From positions 1 through 12,801 of the forward strand of contig CAKORQ010000012.1 of NCBI GenBank assembly GCA_934101445.1: a stretch of 12,801 nucleotides of DNA. Reading direction: 5' to 3'. Positions 7,136 through 12,801 of the stretch are shown here, in pieces. The notes under the pieces are model-generated. The model was not told the origin of the DNA. It did no database searches and was given only the letters and a program-made list of their open reading frames with translations. The stretch comes from an uncultured Bacilli bacterium. GTDB taxonomy: Bacteria; Bacillota_I; Bacilli_A; RF39; UBA660. The position numbers and the translations under genes are program-made. The number at the start of each line of letters is the position of its first letter. Within the stretch, counting starts at the first letter, position 1.

Positions 7136-8191
7136 ATGGCTTCTATATTTACTGATGAAGATACGATAAAACTAATTAATCACATTATTGGTAAAATTAA
7201 CTTTTATAGTAATTCTTATCTTTTAATTAATAATTTAGACTTTTTAGACTACCAAGCCGATAAATTTTTTGATATTTTTTTATACTATTACAAAACTTAT
7301 CAAGATGCCAAGAAAAAAGGATTAACCAAAATTAGTAAGGACAACAATTATACTCAAATTTCTATTGAAGAAATGTATAACCTAACTCAAGAATTTTTAA
7401 ATTTTTATCACATTAACCTTAACATTTCTAACTTAGTTAAAGATAAAAAAATAATCATTAACAATATTAAAGAAAAATTAGAAAATAAAGAAATAACTGA
7501 TGAAGAGTATAACAATTTGCGTTTTAATGCTCGTTGTAACAAAGGATTAATTTGCTTTAACTATTGCGGGGATATTATCGACTGTATTGTATTTTTACAC
7601 GAAATAACTCATCTTCGTAATGAGCCTTTAGATTCCAAAATTCATAGAACAGAAATTAATGATTTTATAACCGAAAGTATAGCCTATGCTGAAGAATTTA
7701 TTTTTTTAGACTTTTTAAAAGCTAAAGGATATGAAGATGATTATAATAATTATTTATGTGATATTTTTTATAACTGTCTTGTTTTATCTGATAGAGTTTA
7801 TTATGTTAATAAAATATTATATGTTTATAAAGAAAAAGGTAACATTTCTAAAGATAGTTATACTAGTATTTTTAAAAATCATAAAAATTATGAACCAGCA
7901 ATTAAAGAACTTTATAAACTAATAATAAGTAAAAATTCTTATATTGAACTTATATGGACTTTTCTAGGATACATCAGTGGTTTATATCTATACATCATGT
8001 ATTTAGAAGACCATAATTATTTTAAAATTGTAGAAGAATTAAATGAAGCTATAAAAAATGAAAAGTGTACTTGGCAAAATATTTTTAGAATCCTTAAAGT
8101 TAATAAACCCGAAGAACTATTTAAGATAATGTTTGAAAAAATAGATTATTTCGTAAAAAACGAAACCTTAAAATTAAAACAATCTAGCTAA
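7136..8191 (+). CDS. Diverged HExxH zinc metallopeptidase, M3/oligoendopeptidase-like
   Basis: This 351-residue protein has no signal peptide, so it is probably cytoplasmic. HEITH (H155, E156, H159) gives two zinc ligands and the catalytic Glu. ITESIAYAEEFIFLDFL (178-194) supplies E180 as a likely third ligand; it resembles the M3-family helix with Glu-x-x-Ser/Ala and a downstream leucine-rich run. The C-terminal part (TFLGYISGLYLYIMYLED, then a helix with KPEELFKIMFEKIDYFV) resembles the end of oligoendopeptidase F. M3 enzymes are normally about 550-600 residues, so this is a shortened or strongly diverged relative. The start at ATG 7136 follows AGGTGA by 5 bases; an in-frame GTG at 7127 lies inside that site. 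It is the only plus-strand gene. Substrate unknown; M3 membership is inference, gluzincin type more secure. Confidence 0.75.
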   Translation: MASIFTDEDTIKLINHIIGKINFYSNSYLLINNLDFLDYQADKFFDIFLYYYKTYQDAKKKGLTKISKDNNYTQISIEEMYNLTQEFLNFYHINLNISNLVKDKKIIINNIKEKLENKEITDEEYNNLRFNARCNKGLICFNYCGDIIDCIVFLHEITHLRNEPLDSKIHRTEINDFITESIAYAEEFIFLDFLKAKGYEDDYNNYLCDIFYNCLVLSDRVYYVNKILYVYKEKGNISKDSYTSIFKNHKNYEPAIKELYKLIISKNSYIELIWTFLGYISGLYLYIMYLEDHNYFKIVEELNEAIKNEKCTWQNIFRILKVNKPEELFKIMFEKIDYFVKNETLKLKQSS

Positions 8192-8248
8192 TATAAATAA
8201 GATTAAGAAAGGCAAAACATATCTAAGATTACTCCATAATATATTTTT

Positions 8249-10066
8249 TTATCTAAATATCTCTTCTATCATTTTTAAATAAACAAATACTAAATTACTA
8301 CTTTTACTTTCAAACAATAATTTTCGGGCTAAATCAACATCATCGGTAATAATATTATCCACATTTAAATCTAACATCTTATTAATACTATCTTTACTAT
8401 TAACAGTCCAAGCATATACTTCTTTTCCACTATTATGTAAATTCTTTACTAATTCTTTATTTATAGATGAAGCCTCAATACTAAAATTATCCGCTTTATC
8501 TAGCTTTAATAAATCTCCATAAGCAAAACTCATTATGTATCCAGTAGCAATTTTATTATCTATTTCTTTTATTTCTTCTAATACATTATACTTAGATGAT
8601 GTTAATACAACTCTATCTTCTAAATGATATTTCTTAACTAATTTAATAGTATTTTCTACTAACAATCTATCTTCGTAGTAAGGTTTAATTTCTACATTAA
8701 ATTTAATATTATTTACAAGTCCCCAAATAAATACATCACTTAATAATGGTACTTTAACTTCTTTATTAGAGTCATCTATATTATTAAGATTAATTTCTTG
8801 TAATTGGTCATAAGTTAAATCATAAATATTTTTATCAACCCCAGCCACTCTTTTTAAATTAGCATCATGACTAACAGCGACTCTTTTATCACTCGTTAAT
8901 TGAACATCTAGTTCTATCCAATCTGCACTTTTATCTAAGGCTGATACAAATGCCCCCATCGTATTTTCCGGATAATTTATACTATCCCCTCTATGCGCTG
9001 TTATTTCTGTATTTTTTATATATTCTATATTAAAGTTATATTTATTAGTCGCAATCCCATAAGTAAAGACACTTCCCGTTATAATAGCAATTATTCCTAA
9101 AGCCACTTTAAAATGTTGCCATCTCTTCGTTGATATTACGACTCTTCTTTTTTTATTAAAATTAATATGTTTTATTTTTTCTTTATTTTTTTCTTTATGA
9201 CGATAATACATAATACTCATAACAGCATAACTTAAAGGCATAGATAAGGAAGCAAAGATTATTAAGGATACGGCTAAAAAAATACCTATAATCGTAATAA
9301 AAACACTACCTATTATCATAACCCTACTAAGTAATTTATAGATAAGATATATTAAAGCTACTCCCATTAAAACAAAAACTAAATACAAAGCATAAATAAT
9401 TCCTTGGGTAACTACTAACTTAATTAAATCTTTTATTCTACTATTTTCACTTAATTTAATACTTCTTTTCCTGGCTTCTTTAAAATCACAATTTTCTAAA
9501 ACATAATAAAATATAGCATATAACCAGCGTAATAATAATACTATTAATAACCCAAAACATCCCCAAAATATAATCATAAATAATATATTATTATTAATAT
9601 AATCCATAATAAATTCTGGTATATTTATAGAAGAAATAAAGCCAGAAACAACCCCTATATTTAAAAATGGTATTAAAAATAATAACATAAAGGCTAAGAC
9701 TATATTTTTGGACCTAAAAACTTCCCAAGACTTTCTAAAAGATATTGAGATTACTTCCTTTAACTCAATCTTTTTTTCTTGATATGAGGCATCTAGTATA
9801 ATAATTATTGTTGATAAATCAAAAAAAGTATATACCAACATAAATAAGATAAGTAAAATTACCATTATTATTACAATAGGATTACTAATAAAACTAAGTA
9901 TATTTTCTAAAGTTAGATACTCATATCCTGTAATTTTCATAATTATATTAAAAAGATTCAAAAATAAAGGAGCAAATATTAGAAAACTAGTAACTTTGAA
10001 TCCAGCTTGAAAAGTAACTAACTCTTTAAAATTATAAAGTAACATATTTTTTATTTTATTTATCAT
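8249..10066 (-). CDS. Membrane-anchored glycerophosphodiester phosphodiesterase
   Basis: The enzyme hydrolyses glycerophosphodiesters to glycerol-3-phosphate and an alcohol; membrane-fused forms probably act on lipid or lipoteichoic-acid derived substrates. The 605 residues comprise an N-terminal membrane module with about six hydrophobic helices (about 22-43, 63-91, 121-144, 161-190, 217-246, 250-285), a basic loop, a seventh helix (about 319-339) and a C-terminal GDPD domain (about 353-584). Catalytic motifs are HRG (358-360), PENT (366-369), ELD (385-387), SHD (399-401) and VEIKP (458-462). The catalytic domain probably faces outward, following helix seven. ATG 10066 has AGAGGA about 6 bases upstream; an ATG at 10099 lies within the -10 region and lacks a binding site. 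A single-gene unit with its own promoter. No terminator is evident before the convergent metallopeptidase gene 57 bases away. Confidence 0.92.
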   Translation of the reverse strand: MINKIKNMLLYNFKELVTFQAGFKVTSFLIFAPLFLNLFNIIMKITGYEYLTLENILSFISNPIVIIMVILLILFMLVYTFFDLSTIIIILDASYQEKKIELKEVISISFRKSWEVFRSKNIVLAFMLLFLIPFLNIGVVSGFISSINIPEFIMDYINNNILFMIIFWGCFGLLIVLLLRWLYAIFYYVLENCDFKEARKRSIKLSENSRIKDLIKLVVTQGIIYALYLVFVLMGVALIYLIYKLLSRVMIIGSVFITIIGIFLAVSLIIFASLSMPLSYAVMSIMYYRHKEKNKEKIKHINFNKKRRVVISTKRWQHFKVALGIIAIITGSVFTYGIATNKYNFNIEYIKNTEITAHRGDSINYPENTMGAFVSALDKSADWIELDVQLTSDKRVAVSHDANLKRVAGVDKNIYDLTYDQLQEINLNNIDDSNKEVKVPLLSDVFIWGLVNNIKFNVEIKPYYEDRLLVENTIKLVKKYHLEDRVVLTSSKYNVLEEIKEIDNKIATGYIMSFAYGDLLKLDKADNFSIEASSINKELVKNLHNSGKEVYAWTVNSKDSINKMLDLNVDNIITDDVDLARKLLFESKSSNLVFVYLKMIEEIFR

Positions 10067-10089
10067 AAACTTCCTCTTAAGACTTATCC

Positions 10090-10098
10090 AGTATAACA
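10090..10098 (-). promoter_or_regulatory. Extended -10 promoter of the glycerophosphodiesterase gene
   Basis: On the minus strand TGTTATACT (10098-10090) is an extended -10 with a 5/6 hexamer, 24 bases before ATG 10066. The -35 region is T-rich because it overlaps the terminator of the preceding gene. Confidence 0.6.
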
Positions 10099-10106
10099 TT
10101 AACTTT

Positions 10107-10134
10107 AAAAAAATAACACTACTTAAGTGCTATT
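10107..10134 (-). terminator. Rho-independent terminator of the 309-residue gene
   Basis: AATAGCACT (10134-10126), a 5-base loop and AGTGTTATT (10120-10112) form a 9-bp stem with one G-U pair, running into a T-tract ending at 10107. The core CACTTAA..AGTGTT recurs in the terminator at 11142-11171. Confidence 0.85.
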
Positions 10135-10145
10135 TTCTAATTGTT

Positions 10146-11075
10146 TTATCTTGATAATTTTCTTGTTATATTATTACTTTGGTCTAAATTATTTTCTAAA
10201 TCCAATTCTTTAAAATTATACAAACTAAAGTTTTCATAAGGTACTGTTAAAATTATTTTACAAGCCAAACCATTTGGTGCTAGAAAACATCCATCTGGTA
10301 CCGTCACCGTATGCGTATTAGTTTTTTGATCAAACTTGGCTATTAAACTAGTATAACTTCTACTCTCTACAACTCTAGAACGTATAAATTCAACAAATAA
10401 AGACTCATCAATCTTATACAAACCATCTTCAGCATCATAATAAAAAGTTTTAAACAAATCTTTTAAATCATTTTCTTTAAGATTATCAGCAATTACTTCC
10501 TTTTTAACACCATCTCTATCTTCTAAAACAACCGCATTTTCTACATTTTTACCAGCCGGACCAATATATTTAATTTTTTCAACATATTCTCTAGCAAAAT
10601 TACTGCTATCCTCATTATCTATTACATCATTATTTTTCTTAGCCTCTTTTAGTAATAGAAAATTATTTTTAGACATAATTCCCGTACCAACATTTTTACA
10701 GGCAAAAGTAATATCTTCCATTTTCCAATTATCATTTTCATCTCTAATAATACATGAATCATAATCTTTTTTTAGGATACTATCATCAAATTTTTCACCA
10801 TTTTTAGCATCTTCAAGCACATCATAACGGAAGTATTTCTTTTCTAAATTTCCACATTTAGCACTACTATTTCCTTGTTCGGTCATTGCTTTTGCTAATT
10901 GATGTTTAACCGCTGCCTCCTCAAGTCCTAATCCAAGTTCAATTCTTGTAATTGGACATTTTTCTTTACTATGCATTGTTTTTTCACATTTAAAACTTAC
11001 CAATGAGGCTGCCATAGCAAAACCACACAATGATAAAGCCGCATATTTTTCGATATTTTCTTTATTAATTTTCAT
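10146..11075 (-). CDS. Membrane-anchored C-x4-H-x4-C-P protein, family member A (309 residues)
   Basis: I do not recognise a known family. The protein starts MKINKENIEKYAA, followed by a hydrophobic anchor (about 11-28), then CEKTMHSKEKCPIT (C30, H35, C40) and a HQL motif (H58-Q59). Both motifs recur in the next two proteins. The rest is a large polar domain, presumably outside the cell, with extra cysteines at about 74, 108, 126, 263 and 272, the last two in VPDGCFLAPNGLACK. Five further cysteines are unusual for such an organism and could form disulfides or bind metal. ATG 11075 has AGGAG 10 bases upstream; the in-frame GTG at 11111 lies inside the promoter -10 element. It has its own promoter and terminator. 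The first Cys is not in a convincing lipobox (preceded by Phe-Lys). Confidence 0.82.
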   Translation of the reverse strand: MKINKENIEKYAALSLCGFAMAASLVSFKCEKTMHSKEKCPITRIELGLGLEEAAVKHQLAKAMTEQGNSSAKCGNLEKKYFRYDVLEDAKNGEKFDDSILKKDYDSCIIRDENDNWKMEDITFACKNVGTGIMSKNNFLLLKEAKKNNDVIDNEDSSNFAREYVEKIKYIGPAGKNVENAVVLEDRDGVKKEVIADNLKENDLKDLFKTFYYDAEDGLYKIDESLFVEFIRSRVVESRSYTSLIAKFDQKTNTHTVTVPDGCFLAPNGLACKIILTVPYENFSLYNFKELDLENNLDQSNNITRKLSR

Positions 11076-11101
11076 TCTTAATACACTCCTATGTGCAAAA
11101 T

Positions 11102-11130
11102 ATACTATCACATTTAAAATTTAATATCAA
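11102..11130 (-). promoter_or_regulatory. Promoter of family member A
   Basis: TTGATA (11130-11125), 17 bases, TAGTAT (11107-11102), preceded by TGA to give an extended -10 (TGATAGTAT). The start would be about 20 bases before ATG 11075. The same TAGTAT extended -10 is found before family member C. Confidence 0.65.
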
Positions 11131-11141
11131 TAAGATAAATT

Positions 11142-11171
11142 AAAAAAAACAACACTGTTTAAGTGCCATTT
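11142..11171 (-). terminator. Rho-independent terminator of family member B
   Basis: Directly after the TAA stop, CACT (11165-11162), loop TAAAC and AGTG (11156-11153) form the core stem, extended outward by G-U and A-U pairs, followed by eight T (11149-11142). The loop and stem closely match the terminator at 10107-10134. Confidence 0.8.
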
Positions 11172-11678
11172 TTATCTATTATGATTAATTACTTTTTTTA
11201 ATTGAAAATCAGGTTCAGATTCAGAAATATCTTTTGTTTCAAATACTAAAGAATCTTTAGTACCATCACTATAGTAAGTAGTAATGCCATTTTCTCCCTT
11301 TGAATATTCATTAGTATATACTTCTTCTAAGCCATTTTCATAAATTTTATGAAATTCTTCTGTATAAGTAATTTGCCCATAAATTGAGCCCACAATTAAC
11401 TTTTCTTCTTCATTAGTATCTTCGCTGTATTGTTTACTATAATAATCCTCGGCTAAATGTGTTAACTGATGTTCTGCTCCTCTCGGAATCTCATAATCTA
11501 ACTCTGCATTTTTATAATTTGGTAACATATTAAGCAATTTAGTTACAGGACATAACTCTTTAGAGTGGTCAGTTTTTTTGCAACCAATAGCAAGTCCCAC
11601 TGGCGTCCCTACTATCGCCGCTAAAACTACTCCTGCTGTAAATCTTTTAATATTTTCTTTATTAATTTTAATATTCAT
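11172..11678 (-). CDS. Membrane-anchored C-x4-H-x4-C-P protein, family member B (168 residues)
   Basis: This is an unrecognised protein clearly related to its neighbours. The N-terminus (MNIKINKENIKRF) shares KINKENI with member A. A hydrophobic segment (about 14-32) leads to CKKTDHSKELCPVT (C33, H38, C43) and later EHQL (H70-Q71). Near the C-terminus, GITTYYSDGT (131-140) matches GITTYFKDGT in member C. The remainder is acidic and Tyr-rich, presumably extracellular. LAIGC before C33 loosely resembles a lipobox, but members A and C do not preserve it, so a plain membrane anchor is more likely. ATG 11678 has a GGGGGAG site about 6 bases upstream. It is expressed from its own promoter and closed by a terminator. 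Function unknown; the conserved Cys/His cluster suggests metal or redox chemistry, or a shared binding partner. Confidence 0.85.
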   Translation of the reverse strand: MNIKINKENIKRFTAGVVLAAIVGTPVGLAIGCKKTDHSKELCPVTKLLNMLPNYKNAELDYEIPRGAEHQLTHLAEDYYSKQYSEDTNEEEKLIVGSIYGQITYTEEFHKIYENGLEEVYTNEYSKGENGITTYYSDGTKDSLVFETKDISESEPDFQLKKVINHNR

Positions 11679-11704
11679 CTTTTCTCCCCCTTTAGGTAAC
11701 TGTT

Positions 11705-11732
11705 ATTATACGCTTTAATTTTTCAAAATCAA
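11705..11732 (-). promoter_or_regulatory. Promoter of family member B
   Basis: TTGATT (11732-11727), 16 bases, consensus TATAAT (11710-11705), 27 bases before ATG 11678. It starts only 8 bases after the stop of member C. With no terminator visible between them, B may also be reached by read-through from C. Confidence 0.7.
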
Positions 11733-11739
11733 GTCCCAA

Positions 11740-12219
11740 TTATTTAGAAAAATCCAGTGTTATTAGTTCTTTACTAGTCCCATCTTTAAAATAAGTAGTA
11801 ATACCATATAGACCTCTAAATTGTTCCCCAATTTTAACTTTTTTCTCACAGGTTCCATCTTCTTTTAAAGTAAATCCTTCTGGAGCCTCATAATATAAAT
11901 GACCAGCCTCATCGCAATTTACAAGAGCCTCAGTTGTATAGATATTATAAACTGGTTCAATAATTTCTCCATATTCTATTTTATCTATTTCAACTTTATC
12001 TTCCCCATAAGCAATCGTCATGTTTTTTATTTGATGTTTACTCATTAATTTCGATTCTGGATTAATATAATAGACAATATTTAATATTTTAGTAACTGGA
12101 CATACTTCTTTCGTATGGTCAGTATGGATACATTTAACATATATCCCTATAAAACTAATGGTTAATATCATTAAAATACCAATAGTTAATAAAATAATCC
12201 CTTTTTTCTTCTTATTCAC
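11740..12219 (-). CDS. Membrane-anchored C-x4-H-x4-C-P protein, family member C (159 residues)
   Basis: This unrecognised protein has a basic start (MNKKKKG), a hydrophobic anchor (about 7-28), then CIHTDHTKEVCPVT (C30, H35, C40) and KHQI (H62-Q63). All of these align with members A and B. GITTYFKDGT (139-148) is shared with B, and EAPEGFTLKEDGTCEK (111-126) is a short Cys-containing segment somewhat like VPDGCFLAPNGLACK in A. I place the start at GTG 12219, 10 bases after AAGGGGG. The in-frame TTG at 12276 is the -35 box of the promoter and would put non-hydrophobic residues before the anchor. The domain after the anchor should be outside the cell. Role unknown; the gene is real by paralogy, but the exact start is less certain. 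Confidence 0.8.
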   Translation of the reverse strand: MNKKKKGIILLTIGILMILTISFIGIYVKCIHTDHTKEVCPVTKILNIVYYINPESKLMSKHQIKNMTIAYGEDKVEIDKIEYGEIIEPVYNIYTTEALVNCDEAGHLYYEAPEGFTLKEDGTCEKKVKIGEQFRGLYGITTYFKDGTSKELITLDFSK

Positions 12220-12247
12220 TGCAACCAATCCCCCTTGGTTGAGGCTT

Positions 12248-12276
12248 ATACTACCACTTTCGTTTACAAAATGCAA
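12248..12276 (-). promoter_or_regulatory. Promoter of family member C
   Basis: TTGCAT (12276-12271), 17 bases, TAGTAT (12253-12248), preceded by TGG to give the extended -10 TGGTAGTAT. This is nearly the same layout and -10 as the promoter of member A. Confidence 0.65.
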
Positions 12277-12302
12277 CCATTTTTAATTCTAGTAATTTTT
12301 AC

Positions 12303-12740
12303 TTATATAGTTTCAATATCTTCTAAATATCTAATTGCTTCCCAATACTTGAGAGATCTTTTTCTATCCTTATCAGTTACTTCATCTAATCTAGTTAAAT
12401 CTCTATTATGTTCCAAGTCTTTTATTTTTACTTTGGTTGCCAACTTATTTGTTTTAACTCTTTTAATATACATAACATAATCATCATTTTCTTTCTTTGT
12501 TAATACTCTTAAAGCCGCAATTATATCGTCATTAAAATATTTACTTAAAATTTCTAAAGTAATATCACTATCTTCTATAACATCGTGTAAAAGTGCTACT
12601 ACGCAAGATTCTTCACTATCCATTTGTTCAGCAATATGAATAGGATGAAATATATAAGGAACACCCGCTTTATCAGTTTGACCTTCATGAGCCTTATAAG
12701 CAATTTTACTGGCTAATCTTGTTAACTTCGTATTTATCAT
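12303..12740 (-). CDS. HD-domain hydrolase, SpoT/Mesh1-like (possible (p)ppGpp hydrolase)
   Basis: This is a 145-residue stand-alone HD protein. In the SpoT/Mesh1 family such domains remove the 3' pyrophosphate of (p)ppGpp (or the 2' phosphate of NADPH in animal Mesh1) using Mn2+. The metal ligands can be traced: H32 in PYIFHP, H52-D53 in ALLHDVIED and D108 in KIKDLEHN, with E56-D57 as the ED motif and N112. The early GQTDKAGVPYI segment is also typical. There is no synthetase, TGS or ACT domain, so it is a single-domain hydrolase candidate. ATG 12740 has AGGAG 10 bases upstream. It is followed, with no clear terminator, by family member C, which has its own promoter. Substrate is inference; other small nucleotides are possible. 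Confidence 0.87.
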   Translation of the reverse strand: MINTKLTRLASKIAYKAHEGQTDKAGVPYIFHPIHIAEQMDSEESCVVALLHDVIEDSDITLEILSKYFNDDIIAALRVLTKKENDDYVMYIKRVKTNKLATKVKIKDLEHNRDLTRLDEVTDKDRKRSLKYWEAIRYLEDIETI

Positions 12741-12769
12741 AAAACAATCTCTCCTAAACTTCTATTTAA

Positions 12770-12778
12770 ATTTTATCA
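12770..12778 (-). promoter_or_regulatory. Extended -10 promoter of the HD hydrolase gene
   Basis: On the minus strand TGATAAAAT (12778-12770) fits the extended -10 pattern, 30 bases before ATG 12740. A weak TTTACT -35 lies 16 bases further upstream. Confidence 0.5.
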
Positions 12779-12801
12779 AAAATAAAAAGTAAGTAAATAC
12801 T

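Noticed and set aside
8192..8248. Terminator between the convergent metallopeptidase and glycerophosphodiesterase genes
   Set aside because: There is a run of seven T at 8244-8250, but no stable stem precedes it on either strand.
11574..11590. Lipoprotein signal (LAIGC) in family member B
   Set aside because: Alanine at -3 is a poor lipobox, and the equivalent position in members A and C is Lys-Cys, so the Cys is conserved for another reason.
1..12801. Mycoplasma-type code (TGA read as tryptophan)
   Set aside because: RF2 is present with its TGA-dependent frameshift, prfB ends in TGA, and tryptophan codons read TGG, for example near 5175.
1..12801. Mobile elements, CRISPR arrays, tRNAs, riboswitches
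   Set aside because: No transposase, long terminal repeats, regularly spaced repeats or cloverleaf-like sequences were seen; the intergenic gaps are short and explained by promoters and terminators.

Overview
The window comes from a very AT-rich bacterium of the Firmicutes type (G+C under about 30% by eye; strong AGGAG-like ribosome binding sites; A/T-ending codons; mostly TAA stops). UGA is a true stop and not tryptophan: the window carries prfB (RF2, the UGA-reading release factor), RF2 itself ends in UGA, and tryptophan is encoded by TGG. Together with the membrane glycerophosphodiesterase, the ABC-F protein and many unfamiliar small proteins, this suggests an uncultured, host-associated Bacilli/Mollicutes-like lineage (RF39-like). 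That placement is inference; there is no rRNA or tRNA here.

Layout: all genes but one lie on the minus strand. Reading the minus strand from high to low coordinates: (1) 12740-12303, a small HD-domain hydrolase of the SpoT/Mesh1 type. (2) 12219-10146, three separately promoted genes for membrane-anchored proteins that share a C-x4-H-x4-C-P motif just outside the membrane. They form an unrecognised paralogous family, and the last two also have look-alike terminators. (3) 10066-8249, a seven-helix membrane protein fused to a glycerophosphodiester phosphodiesterase domain. (4) 7136-8191 on the plus strand, a diverged HExxH metallopeptidase, divergent from (5) 7047-5140, an ABC-F translation factor; the two share a 17-bp palindrome between their promoters. 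(6) 5046-4258, a short-chain dehydrogenase closed by a clear terminator. (7) 4088 down to 1, an apparent operon of three tandem kinase-fold paralogs, prfB with its programmed +1 frameshift, an unknown 184-residue protein and a truncated membrane-anchored protein. The junctions from the second kinase gene to the 184-residue gene overlap or nearly touch, suggesting translational coupling.

The most unusual content is the kinase-paralog/RF2 operon and the C-x4-H-x4-C-P membrane-anchor family. I found no mobile element, CRISPR array, tRNA or rRNA. No gene-free stretch exceeds 300 bases; the longest is 4089-4257, with a terminator, a 10-bp-period repeat and a promoter. Most recognisable promoters carry an extended -10 (TGnTAnnnT).
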